A stretch of 64,000 bases of DNA from Aureococcus anophagefferens (Eukaryota; Sar; Pelagophyceae; Pelagomonadales; Pelagomonadaceae): contig NW_008705581.1 of the NCBI RefSeq assembly GCF_000186865.1, positions 450,189-514,188 of the forward strand, read 5' to 3'. Shown here piece after piece: positions 9,066 to 18,371 of this stretch (position 1 is its first letter; each line of letters starts with the position of its first letter). Made by a program: the position numbers and the translations under genes. The notes beneath the pieces were generated by a model. It made no database searches. It worked only from the letters and a program-made list of their open reading frames with translations, and was not told the origin of the DNA.

Positions 9066-9946
9066 TCAGGCCTCGACCTCGGCCTCGTCGTCGCCGGCGA
9101 CGGTAGGCATGCTCTCGCGGCGGTGCTGGCGCGCGGCGACGACGCGCTTGCGGACGAGGAAGAGGATGGCCGCGAGGAGGAGGACGGCCGCGATGACGAC
9201 AGGGATGATGATCGCGAGGGACGCAGGTTTGCCGCCGTTGCCGGAGGAATCGCCGCCGCTGCCGTAGCAGGTGACATCGTAGAGCGAGTAGTAAGTGTTG
9301 GCACGGCCTTGGAGTGATTCACCACTTTCGACGTCGCAGCAGAGGCAGCCCCAGCCCCACTTGTTGGTGTTGCTATCCTCGCTCCACTGGATATGGTCGC
9401 ACCCTTGCTGCTGACCCGCGGCCTTTCCGCACTCGTCCACGGAATAGAGACCCCTGCCCGCGCCACCCAGGTTCTTGCCTTTCTTTCCCTCGGGACATTC
9501 CGACTTGGAAAGCTTGAGGACGGGCGCGCATGTCGCCGATGTCGGCGCGGGTGTCGCAGGGCACGCCGCGCCAACCCCGAGATCGCAGCAGCCACGTCTG
9601 CCGCACGGCGCGGAGAGGCTGTTCGAGGGCCACGGCCAGGATTTGGCGGAGCATTTATTTTTTGGCATAATGTTGCAGAGGGCGAGCGGGAACGTGCCCG
9701 TGAGCTTGTTACCGGTGAGGGCCCTGCGACGCCGAGGAACTGTCGCGCGGCGCGCCGGGCGTTGGGGACGCGGGGGAAACTCGCAGGGACGTCAGCGCCG
9801 TGAGCTGGCCGAGCTGGGTCGGGATCGGGCCGGTGATCTTGTTGCCGTAGAGGTACCTGCGACGCCGAGGGGCGGTCGCCCGCCGCGCCGGGCGTCGGGG
9901 ACGATTGGGGAACGCGCAGTTCGTCCAGCCTATTGAGCTGGCCCAT
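9066..9946 (-). CDS. LRR type-I membrane protein, C-terminal part; 5' end unresolved
   Basis: The clear part is the last exon. It reads LTGNKLTGTFPLALC, then a cysteine-rich ectodomain (CPEGKKGKNLGG, CLCCDVE), a transmembrane helix (LAIIIPVVIAAVLLLAAILFL) and a short acidic tail ending at 9066. Upstream on the same strand are two more plant-type leucine-rich-repeat pieces, LYGNKITGPIPTQLGQLTAL and IPTEMGQLNRLDEL. Paralogous ~60-bp introns separate them. The repeats read well, but canonical GT-AG sites do not close the phase between them, so the exon edges and the start are not given. It could be a diverged or broken gene copy; ligand binding is only a family inference. Confidence 0.55.
9725..9946 (-). 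repeat. 133-bp tandem exon-intron units in the LRR gene
   Basis: The 13-base string TGCGACGCCGAGG at 9725 recurs at 9858, with similar sequence around it (CGCCGGGCGT...GGGGA...CTCGCAG). Each unit is one 24-residue LRR exon plus its intron, so the LRR array grew by copying exon and intron together. Confidence 0.65.
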
Positions 9947-10424
9947 CTCGGTCGGGATCAGTAGCAGAAGTTCTTGCGCCAGCCCATGTTGATGATGTCA
10001 GTGAACGATTACCTGCAAGGGCGGGGCTTCTGGGCCATGGGCGCGCGACGTCGGCGAAGCGGCTCGAGACGTTCGACGTCGTCGCCGATATCGCGAGCGC
10101 GCGCGCCCGTCGCTTCGGGGGGGGGTTCCGAGGCGCGCGCGCGCCGCTCCAGGTATGTAAGTCGCGTTTTGGCGGGTACGCGTGGGCGGGCACGTGCCAG
10201 GGGGCTTTTGCGCACACGTTTTGCGACCTCAACGGCGTCTTCGGGCGCCTTCGATGCGCTCAACACCTTCGGGACCACCCCCCGAGGCGCGCGCCGGGCG
10301 ATGCACTCTGAGGGGGGCGGGCGACGCGATCCAACCCCTAAAACGGCGCGAGAGCGCGCGCAGAGCCCGCGCCGGCGCCCGCGAGACGGTGATGCCGGTG
10401 CCCCCGAGCGCTTGTGGCGACGCT

Positions 10425-10457
10425 CCCGGGCCCCCTACGTTTAGAGACGCGTCAAGG
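10425..10457. repeat. 33-bp dispersed repeat, copy 1
   Basis: It begins CCCGGGCCCCCTACGTTTAG and ends GACGCGTCAAGG, and matches 33030-33062 at every base. Flanking sequence differs on both sides. Both copies are intergenic. Confidence 0.9.
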
Positions 10458-10486
10458 CGACGCTGAGCCGCTGATTTGATTTTGAT

Positions 10487-10498
10487 TTGGCCGGGGGT
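10487..10498 (+). promoter_or_regulatory. TTGGCCGGGGGT motif, site 1
   Basis: Preceded by GATTTGATTTTGAT. The same 12 bases occur at 15582 and 47260, always intergenic. Confidence 0.4.
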
Positions 10499-10756
10499 CG
10501 GTGAACTATCGCCCCGGAGGTCGGGTGAACTTATCCTGGGAGGTTCGCGGGGTACCTCGGCGAACTGAGCTAGCCTGAGCCGCCGCGGCGGCGCAAGGCC
10601 GCCGACCGACCGTCGCAGCGCGCGCGAGGCTGGCGAGGGCGGCCGCGGCGCGGTCCGCGAGGCGGCGCGCTCCCCCTTCGAGTCGCCCCGCCGCGGCCCC
10701 GCGTCGGCGCCGCCGCGAGCTCGAGAGCGGCTTACGCGGCCGGTCGAGGAGGGCGG

Positions 10757-12890
10757 TCAGGGCGACTCGGGCGGCGGCGCGTCCGGGAAGTTCTCGGGCG
10801 TCTTCGCCTCGGGCTCGCCGTAGGCGCCGGGCTCGTCGTCGTCGCGGCGGCCGACCATCTCGTAGGCGACCTCGCGCTTCTCCTCGTCGCGGTCGCCGGA
10901 GGCCGCGGGCCGCCGGGGCGGCGCCGTCGGCGTCGCCGTGCCCCGGAGCGAGGGCCGGCCGCTCCGCGTGCGGTGCTCCGCCTCGTCGTCGCCGAGGTCG
11001 ACGACCTTGAGCGCGTCGTTGAGGTCGCGGGAGATGGCGTGGAGCGCGTCGAGCCGCGACTCGAGCGCGCGGTGGATGTGCTTGAGGCGCTGCACGTGGA
11101 GCGCCTCGAAGCCGTCCTCGATGACGTACTGGCCCTTGTCGTTGACGCCGCGGCCGCGGCCGCCGGACACGGACGCGAGCGGCCGGCCGTCGTCGTCCGA
11201 TGCCTTGGGCCGCTTGTCGCGCGCCCACTTGATGGAGAGCGAGCTCGCGGCGGCGTTCGTGACGTTGGAGTGGAAGGGGAAGTGGGGGTTCCACTGCTTG
11301 AGCGGCAGGAAGAGGAAGCAGAGCGCGCCCTGGACCGCGAGCGCGAGGCAGGGCTCGAGCGCGTTCGTCACCTTGAGGCGCTCCGTGTCCGGCACGAGCG
11401 CGGCGACGAAGACGACGAAGGGCACGGACGCCGTCCAGAGCCCGCCGATGACCGAGAACCACCAGTAGAAGCCGACCTTGGTCTTGAAGTGGGCCCGCTG
11501 GCTCAGCGCGTCCAAACTCAGCCACGCGCCGCCGGCGCAGCGCATCGCGATGAGCAGGTGGCCCGGCGGCGAGTCGTAGACGTAGACGGAGATGGCCGGG
11601 TCGAAGTCGTAGACGTGCCACGTGAACGCGGCGATGGTCGCGCACGCGTAGGTGCACAAAAAGACGCAGACGGAGACGCGCGTCCAGAGCGCGAGCTTGC
11701 GCCGGACGATGTTCCAGCCCTTGGCGCAGAGCGTGAGGAGCAGGAGCATGACGCAGTCCGCGCAGAGGTAGATGAACTTGGACGCGCGCAGCGCCTTCGG
11801 TAAACCCCGGCCGTCGCCGCCGAAGACGCCGTAGTGGAGGAGCGCGAGGAACGTCGCGACCCAGCCGAAGACGACGCACCAGAAGAGGAGCCGCGCGGTC
11901 TGGTGGAACTTGTCCCGCGCGAGCAGCAGGCCCATCATGCCCACGGCGAAGACCAGCGTGAGGGAGTAGGCGCCGAAGAGGAGCGCGTAGGAGATGACGA
12001 GCCCCGCCTCGTCGTAGGAGAACTCGTCGAGCTCGTCCGGCCCGCCGTTCCGGAACTTGAGGTTGTAGCGGACGTAGACGCGGCCGTAGCAGTGGATCGC
12101 GTACTCGAGGTTGCACGCGAAGTCGCCGTCGCAGCGGTAGTTGCACTTGCGGTCGTAGTTCGCGAAGACGACGTAGAACCACTGGGGCTTCTCCTCGCGG
12201 AAGTGGATCTCGCCGCGCGTCTCGCCTGCATCGACCGCCGGGGTCCTCGACCCCTCGCGTCGACGTCGACGCGGCGGATTTTTGGACGAATCGATGGCTC
12301 TCGTCGAGTTCGCGAAGCGCGACCGAAGCGGGCGCGTCGAAACGGTCGCCTACACGCCCATTGAAGTCGGGTCGAAGCGGTCGGCGTCCGCGCGGCGCCT
12401 CGCTCCACGGCACGGTGCTGTCGACGTTGCCGCCCGCGTTGTAGAGGTCGTAGAGCTCCTCCCAGAAGACCGTGTTAACCACGATGTCCTGGCCGGTCAT
12501 GTTCGACGACGACGGCAGCTGCGGCGCGGCGGCCGTGACGCGCTCCGTCTCGTTGTGGCCGACCCACGTGACGATCTCGGCCTTGTCGAAGCGCTCCTGG
12601 AGGGTCATGTCGCTGTAGTCCGCCTCCTGGATGCGCTTGAAGCTCTCGAAGTTCTCCTCCGTGAAGATGAGCATCCACAGGCCGTAGGACTTGACGCGGT
12701 ACGTGAACGTGCCGCTGTGGTCGCTGCCCGACGAGTCGCCGCCGCGGAAGCAGAAGCGCTGGGCGAAGAGCCAGGGCTCGTAGGTGCGGCGGACGACCTT
12801 GCCCGTGCGCAGCGCCGCCGCGAGGGCGGGCAGGAGGAACGCGCGCGCCAGCGCGGCTGCCCCCCGCCGACGGTTGGGCAGGCCAACCAT
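10757..12890 (-). CDS. GPR180/TMEM145-type seven-helix receptor-like protein (2 exons)
   Basis: Exons complement(10757..12225, 12404..12890). The start MVGLPNRRRGAAALARAFLL is chosen because a signal peptide follows directly; an in-frame ATG 84 bases upstream would bury it. The ectodomain shows the family pattern near its start (EPWLFAQRFCFRGG) and a pair of cysteines (CNYRCDGDFACNLEYAIHCYG). Seven hydrophobic helices follow, including LVISYALLFGAYSLTLVFAV, LLFWCVVFGWVATFLAL and LWTASVPFVVFVAALV. The cytosolic tail is charged. The closest recognised families are GPR180, TMEM145 and the GOST-type receptors of the secretory pathway. The single intron is an F2 introner. It is divergent from the next gene, 147 bp away. 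Confidence 0.8.
12226..12403 (-). mobile_element. F2 introner (178 bp GC-AG intron)
   Basis: The target copies on the minus strand are GCGAGGCG (from 12403) and GCGAGACG (from 12225), 7 of 8 identical. The intron starts GC and ends ATGCAG. The F2 core TTTTTGGACGAATCGATGG is on the plus strand, so the body is reversed relative to the gene. Splicing gives TVPWS|ETRGEIHF in frame. Confidence 0.85.
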
Positions 12891-13037
12891 CTTCGACAGG
12901 GCGGCGCGGCGGCACCTTTGCTGCTCCCAACAAGCACCGTCGGCGAGGCGCCAGCGAAGCAGCCGAGCGTCCACTCAGACGCCTGGTAGCACCGACCGAC
13001 GCAGACTCGTCTCTCGCCACCGTTCGCACCGTCGAGC

Positions 13038-14177
13038 ATGCCGCGCGTCCTCCTCGCCATGCTCGCCGCGGCGTCGGCCCTCGTGCCCGCGCGGCGCCTG
13101 CCCGTGATGGCCAAGCCGCGCGCCCGGTCCTCCGCCGTGGCGGCGCCGCAGATGGGCTACGCCCTCGCGGCCCCCGCCAAGTTCGCGCTGAAGTGGGCGC
13201 TGCCGTCCATCGCCACGGTCGTCGCCGGCCGGTGGCTGAAGAAGCGCCTCGACCGCCCGAGCCGCCCCTACGACCGCGCGGCCAACAGCGTCGGCCGCGA
13301 GTACGACGCGTGGACCAAGGAGGGCATCCTCGAGCACTACTGGGGCGAGCACATCCACCTCGGCTACTACACCGACGCGGAGCTCGACAGGGGCTACCTG
13401 CGCAAGGACTTCATCGAGGCCAAGTACAACTTCACGCAGCGCATGATGGACTGGGGCGGCGTCACGACGGCCAAGACCGAGACCGGCGGCGCGGACGTCA
13501 AGATCCTCGACGTGGGCTGCGGCATCGGCGGCACGAGCCGCTACATGGCGACGACCCTGCCGGAGTCCTCCGTGACGGGCATCACGCTGAGCGGCGAGCA
13601 GCGCGACCGCGCGACGAAGCTCGCCGCGGAGCGCGACATTCCCAACGCGAAGTTCCAGGTCATGGACGCGCTCAACATGGACTTTGAAGACAATAGCTTC
13701 GACGTCGTCTGGGGCTGCGAGTCCGGCGAGCACATGCCCGACAAGAAGAAGTACGTCACGGAGATGGCGCGCGTGCTCAAGCCCGGGGGCAAGATGGTCA
13801 TAGCGACGTGGTGCCAGCGCGACAACGCGACGCGGAGCTTCAACGCCGAGGAGGAGCAGGCCCTCGACTTCCTCTACTCCGAGTGGACCCACCCCTACTT
13901 CATCTCCATCCCCGACTACGCCAAGTCGCTGAAGAAGGACGCGGCGATGGTCGACGTCGAGACCGACGACTGGAACAAGAACACGATCGCGTCCTGGCGC
14001 CACTCCATCTGGGTCGGCGTCTTCGACCCCTGGCCCGTGATCCGCGCCGGGCCCCGCATGTGGTACAAGTGCCTCCGCGACGGCATCTGCCTCGAGCGCA
14101 TGCACCGCGCGTTCAAGCGCGGCCTCATGGAGTACGGCATGATCAAGGGCACGAAGCCGCTCGCCGCCGCGGCCTAG
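13038..14177 (+). CDS. Plastid-targeted SAM methyltransferase, gamma-tocopherol-methyltransferase-like
   Basis: 379 residues. The N-terminus MPRVLLAMLAAASALVPARR looks like a signal peptide ending in an ASAFAP-type site, followed by a basic transit region, as expected for a secondary plastid. WGEHIHLGYY (~110) and the SAM motif ILDVGCGIGGTSRYMA (~160) are followed by VTGITLSGEQ, NAKFQVMDALNMDF, FDVVWGCESGEHM and VLKPGGKMVIATW. This order matches the VTE4/MPBQ-methyltransferase group of tocopherol and plastoquinone synthesis; which substrate is used cannot be read from sequence. No intron. Confidence 0.8.
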   Translation: MPRVLLAMLAAASALVPARRLPVMAKPRARSSAVAAPQMGYALAAPAKFALKWALPSIATVVAGRWLKKRLDRPSRPYDRAANSVGREYDAWTKEGILEHYWGEHIHLGYYTDAELDRGYLRKDFIEAKYNFTQRMMDWGGVTTAKTETGGADVKILDVGCGIGGTSRYMATTLPESSVTGITLSGEQRDRATKLAAERDIPNAKFQVMDALNMDFEDNSFDVVWGCESGEHMPDKKKYVTEMARVLKPGGKMVIATWCQRDNATRSFNAEEEQALDFLYSEWTHPYFISIPDYAKSLKKDAAMVDVETDDWNKNTIASWRHSIWVGVFDPWPVIRAGPRMWYKCLRDGICLERMHRAFKRGLMEYGMIKGTKPLAAAA

Positions 14178-14424
14178 CTGGAAAGCACTAAAACCTCGCG
14201 TACGCGACCGAGTCGTGCCGCGACGCGCGCGGGGGGGCGCGCGTCGGGCGCGAGGGAGGGCGCGACCTTCGCGGCCGCCGCGGCCTCAGGACGGGTCTTT
14301 TACCCCCCGAGACGCGACCGCGACGTGCCGCGGCGGGCGGGAGCGTCGCGACGGCCGGGCGGAGCGCGAGCGCCCCTCGGCGGGAGGCGGACTACGATCT
14401 CGAGCACTTTACGAACACACTTTC

Positions 14425-15114
14425 CTAGAACAGGCCGAAGAACTTCTTCTCGGGCGCGTTGATGTTGGCCTGGGAGCCGCGCTTGGCCATCTTCGCGATG
14501 TCCTTCTTGCCGAGCGCGCCCGAGTCCCGCCACATCTGCTGGTCCGCGGAGATGCCGTTCTTCTTCGCGCGCTCCGCGACGCCCTCCTTGCCCGTGGGCG
14601 AGCCCCAGCTGAAGAGGCCCACGTTCTTCTCCGCGCCGGCGTACTTCTTGTCCTCCTTGGTCCACTTCTTGACGTTGGACGTGTCGGCCTTGCCGTCGTT
14701 GAACGCCTTCATGCCGAAGCCCGTCGTCATCCAGCCCTTCTTGCCGCCGAGGTCGCTGTTGTCCCAGGAGCCGCCGCGCTGCATGTAGGGCACGTCCTTG
14801 AGCGCGACCTTGCCGCTGCGCACGTCGTTGGGGTCCACGGCGAAGAGGTGCGTCGCCTCGCCCTTCTCGAGCGCGTCGACGAACGAGTTGAACGACCGGC
14901 TCTTGAAGCCGCGCGCGCCGCCCTCGCCGAAGTTCTTGCCCTTCTTCGCGTCCTTCTCCTTCTTCTGGATCTTGGCCCACTCCTCCTTGGACATGCCGCT
15001 CGGCACGTAGGCGTTGAGGCGCGTCGACGACACGCCCGATGAGGTGGCGGCCGGCGCGATGAGGGCGGCGGCGGGCGCGGCGAGGGCGGCGAGGGCGAGG
15101 GCCTTGAGCTGCAT
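14425..15114 (-). CDS. Plastid-targeted protein of unknown function
   Basis: 229 residues. The start MQLKALALAALAAPAAALIAP gives a signal peptide with a cleavage site before a short transit-like segment. The mature part begins near YVPSGMSKEEWAKIQKKE. It is lysine-rich with short GxxSW and GGKKGWMTTGFGMKAFNDG motifs and no transmembrane helix. It looks like the small plastid or thylakoid-associated proteins found only in photosynthetic stramenopiles, but I cannot name it. Its 3' end faces the methyltransferase gene, 247 bp away. Confidence 0.72.
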   Translation of the reverse strand: MQLKALALAALAAPAAALIAPAATSSGVSSTRLNAYVPSGMSKEEWAKIQKKEKDAKKGKNFGEGGARGFKSRSFNSFVDALEKGEATHLFAVDPNDVRSGKVALKDVPYMQRGGSWDNSDLGGKKGWMTTGFGMKAFNDGKADTSNVKKWTKEDKKYAGAEKNVGLFSWGSPTGKEGVAERAKKNGISADQQMWRDSGALGKKDIAKMAKRGSQANINAPEKKFFGLF

Positions 15115-15653
15115 GGTGCGGAGGAGGTGTGTGGGAAGCTTTGCGTGTGGTTGGCGACGCTGGTGGACGTCGGGGAGGTGGTGTGTTGGCAACACGGAGC
15201 TGCCTGAGAGAAGCCGGAATGACGAAGTGGCCACATCAGAGTGATCAACACACGAGGTCAAGGAGGCTTCATTTTGACTTTTACAAGTGGCGGGGTATGG
15301 TCACAAGGTTGGCGTTGGGCGCCGGCGCGCCGCCAGTTCCATGCATCGAGGCAGCGGGAGGAGTACGTGCAGAGCGCCTTGGTTTCGGTTGGCAGCGCCC
15401 GTTGCCGTGCTGCCGCGGCGGAGTCGACACGCGGCCCGGCAGGCTTACGGCGATGCTCCCCAATCGCCATGCTCACGCCCATGTCGGGTTTCGAGACAGG
15501 CGCGGCCGGCGGGAGGACGCGGCACTCCTCCTGCGCTCGCTCCGATGGCGCGCCGACGCGTGCGCGCAGGTGCGTATCGATTTGGCCGGGGGTTGTCGGG
15601 CGCGGTCGAGAGAGCAGCGTCTGGTGGCACCGCCGCCGCCGCGGGCCACAGCC
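15115..15653. promoter_or_regulatory. Bidirectional promoter region
   Basis: These 539 bases separate two divergent genes and are poorer in GC than the flanking coding sequence. They include the TTGGCCGGGGGT motif at 15582-15593, about 70 bases before the plus-strand start. No other gene is seen. Confidence 0.5.
15582..15593 (+). promoter_or_regulatory. TTGGCCGGGGGT motif, site 2
   Basis: Preceded by TATCGAT, about 70 bases upstream of the dioxygenase start. Confidence 0.45.
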
Positions 15654-16415
15654 ATGGACATCGACGACGAGCCAAAAAGGAAGCGCCTCAGCTCGAAGAA
15701 CGAGAACAGCGCCGACGTCGACGAGCCCGCTCCCAAGCGTGTGAAAAACCCGCCCGACGTCGAGCCAGAGCGGGAGAGCAAGCGGCGCAAGACGAGCGGC
15801 GCGCCGCAGCCGCCGACGGGGAAGCCCTGGTTCGCCGAGTCGTCGCTCCCCGAGGCCGTCGTGGACGAGCTCGAGCGGGCCTTCGCGACCGCGCAGCTTT
15901 TAGGCACGGGCTGCGACCCGCGCGCGGGCGCGAGCTACGCATTTCTTTCGACAAACGAAACCCCCGCGGCGTGCCGCGCGGCCGTCGAGGCCGCCGTGCG
16001 GACCGCGGCGGCGGCCTTCGACCTCGACTGGCGGACGCACGCCGTCGCGCGCCTCCGCGACGACGACGACGACGTCAACCTCGACGCCAAGTTCGTGCGC
16101 TACCGCCCCGGCGACCGCTGCCCGCCGATCCATCTGGACACGTCGCTGACCGTCGACGGCCGCCAGGTCGCCAACGCGCTCGTCTACCTCAACGACGACT
16201 TCTCCGGCGGCGAGACGGTGCTCGACGCCGCCGCGCCGCGGCCCCTCGTCGTCCGGCCCAAGCGGGGCCGCGTCGTGCTCTGGCGGTCGCTCCACTACGG
16301 CCCCGTCGTCGTCGAGCGCCGCGCGCTCCACACGGCGAACCCCGTCGGCCACGGCGAGAAGCGCGTCCTCTGCCTCGCGATCCGCGCGCGATCGAAGCGG
16401 CGGGCGACGCTCTAA
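15654..16415 (+). CDS. 2-oxoglutarate/Fe(II) dioxygenase, prolyl-4-hydroxylase-like
   Basis: 253 residues, start MDIDDEPKRKRL. The first ~55 residues are charged, with nuclear-localisation-like clusters (KRKR, SKRRKTS). The catalytic fold spans ~60-250. The iron-binding HxD is in IHLDTSLTVDG, then ANALVYLNDDFSGGETVL, the distal histidine in ALHTANPV and the 2OG-binding basic residue in EKRVLCLAI. This is the P4H alpha-type double-stranded helix. A nuclear substrate is inferred from the N-terminus. It ends 14 bp from the oppositely directed JmjC gene. Confidence 0.82.
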   Translation: MDIDDEPKRKRLSSKNENSADVDEPAPKRVKNPPDVEPERESKRRKTSGAPQPPTGKPWFAESSLPEAVVDELERAFATAQLLGTGCDPRAGASYAFLSTNETPAACRAAVEAAVRTAAAAFDLDWRTHAVARLRDDDDDVNLDAKFVRYRPGDRCPPIHLDTSLTVDGRQVANALVYLNDDFSGGETVLDAAAPRPLVVRPKRGRVVLWRSLHYGPVVVERRALHTANPVGHGEKRVLCLAIRARSKRRATL

Positions 16416-16429
16416 AGTTTGTGCGCGAA

Positions 16430-18021
16430 CTACGCGTCCGCGGCCTTGTCCGGGTGGAGCGCGAACCAGTAGTTGAGCGTCGTGGACGCGTCGTCGGAGC
16501 GGACCGCGTGCCACCAGAACGCCGGCAGGTAGAGGAGGTCGCCCGCGTTTAGCGTGACGTCGACGGGGTTCGCCGCGGCGTCCAGCGCCGCGAAGACGGA
16601 CCCGCCCGCGGCGTCGAGGCGGCACTTGTTGAAGAGCGGCGCGTTGCCGAGGTCGAGCCTCGACGCGTCGCGCGGGCACGCCAGGCGCAGCGTCTTCGTG
16701 CCCCGGGCGACGAGCAGGAGCTGCTCCATGGCGTCGTAGTGCGGCGCCGTCGCCGCGCGCGCGGGCGCGACGTACGCGAAGCAGCCCTCGGGGTGCGGCG
16801 GCCCGAAGCAGGCGCCGAAGACGGCCGGCGGCGCCTCGTCGCGCGACGGGTCCAGCAGCGTCGCCGACGCGGCGGGGAGCGCGGACCGGACCGGCAGCCG
16901 CGCCGCGTAGAGGTCGCCGGCCGCGCGCCGCTCGAGCGCGCGCCGCAGGGGCCGCGCGCACGTCGCCGCGGACGCGAAGAGGCGCCCGTCGGCCCGGTCG
17001 ACGAACGCCGTCCGCGCGGGCACGAGCGCGTCGCCGTCGAGCGACGCGAGCACGGCGTCGTCGCCAAAGGCCCGCGCCGCCGCCGCGAAGGGCCGGCCGC
17101 CGCGCGCCCAGCCCGCGAGCACGCAGGGCTCGTGGCGGTCCACGAACCACTGCCGGAGGCCGTCCGTGTCCATGTCCGCGTCGAGGCGGGGCACGCGGTC
17201 CCGCGGCGGCGCGGGCGCCCAGCACCGCGGGCTCAGGCCGTGCGCGGCGGCGACGGAGAGCGCCTTGACGACGGCGAGGGGCGCCTCCTTGAGCACCAAA
17301 TCCGTGAGGGCGTCGCGCGCGGCCGGCGACCGCGCGCACTTGGCCGCCGCGCACATGGCGACGCGCCGCAGGAGGGGCACCTGGGCAGGACAAGAGTGCG
17401 AAATTCCCAACTTCAAAGGCTCCTATCTCGGCCGATTTCCACTCGTTTCGGCTGATTTTTGGACGAGCGATCATCTCTCGGAACGGCCTCGAAGCGTGGA
17501 TGCTTTTTCCGGAACGCGCGCGCGCGGAACACTCACGTTGAAGCGACGTTGAATCACCCTTGTCCTGCCCTGAGGGGCACGTAGCGGTAGTCGAAGCCGC
17601 GCTTCTCGGCGAAGTCGGAGAGCGACGCGGCGTACTCGGAGCGCGCCGTCGGCAGGAGCGCGAGCGCGCGCTCCGCGCGCGACGCCGCCGCGGGCCGCCG
17701 CTTCTTCTTCTTCGCGGGCGACCGCGGGCTCGCGGGCGAGCTCGCGGGGAGGCCCCCGGGCGAGGCGCCGTCGAGCTCCGGCGACGGGCTCGGCGACGGC
17801 GTGTCCTGGACCGACGTCGGGCTCGCCGCGCCCTTCTTCGCGTCGCGCTGGCGCAGCGCGTCGCCGGACACGTCGAGCAGCTTGAAGAGCTCCGCCGCTG
17901 TCCGCCGGAGGTGCACGTCGCGGCGCAGCATGTCGACGTCGTCCGCCGCCGACGGCCCCGCGAGGACCCGCAGGTCGTCGAAGGCGTAGGTCGCCACGGG
18001 CCGCCGCAGCAGGTGGGTCAT
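16430..18021 (-). CDS. JmjC-type (cupin) hydroxylase (2 exons)
   Basis: Exons complement(16430..17380, 17581..18021), 463 residues, start MTHLLRRPVATYAFDD. The N-terminal part is charged (AKKKKRRPAAASRAER). The JmjC core is C-terminal: HxD in APHYDAMEQLLLVARGTKTL, then AGDLLYLPAFWWHAV with the distal histidine, and LNYWFALHP. The order resembles the KDM8/FIH group of protein hydroxylases rather than the multi-domain histone demethylases. Splicing gives DYRY|VPLLRRVAM. The intron is an F1 introner with a perfect duplication. Further 5' exons cannot be excluded. Confidence 0.78.
17381..17580 (-). mobile_element. F1 introner (200 bp intron), reversed body, perfect duplication
   Basis: GTGCCCCTC is present on the minus strand at both edges (from 17580 and from 17380). 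The ends are CAGGGCAGGACAAG and CTTGTCCTGCCCAG. The body is reversed (GATTCAACGTCGCTTCAACG first) compared with the copies at 6905, 8164, 42968 and 55011, yet the ends still read CAGGG...CCCAG in the sense direction. Confidence 0.94.
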
Positions 18022-18371
18022 GCGCCGCAAGTTTCTCCGCGCGGGGGCCGCGTCCCGGCGCGGGGCTGCGTCTCGGCGCGGGGGCTGCGTCCCGCTGCCC
18101 GTTTCGAGGGCCGCTTCCTTTGGTGCAGAGGGCTGCTTCGACGCGAGGGCTACCGCCTCGGTGGTGCAGCGGCGGCAGCACGAACGCGACGGGAATTTGC
18201 GTTCTCAGTTCGCGTTCGCGCACACCAACTCGAGCGTTCAAAATTTTGTTCGGGATATATTCAATGATGCACTATTCAGCGAGCTGTGGCAGAGAGCATG
18301 GACTGGCATTAAGCCAAGCACTGGCGGCTGATCGTACGAGTTAAGTGCAACGACACCGCTGCGACGGAGCG
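18022..18371. promoter_or_regulatory. Bidirectional promoter region with an AT-rich block
   Basis: The 350 bases between divergent starts at 18021 and 18372 have a clear AT-rich part at 18190-18350 (CAAAATTTTGTTCGGGATAT). A short repeat GCGGGGGC(T)GCGTC occurs twice at 18040-18090. No gene is seen. Confidence 0.5.

Larger units (their letters stand above)
9947..10756. other. Non-coding stretch; contains one copy of a 33-bp dispersed repeat
   Basis: I find no convincing gene. At 10425-10457 lies a sequence identical over 33 bases to 33030-33062, and at 10487-10498 a TTGGCCGGGGGT motif seen at two other sites. An unrecognised 5' exon of the LRR gene could also lie here. Confidence 0.5.
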
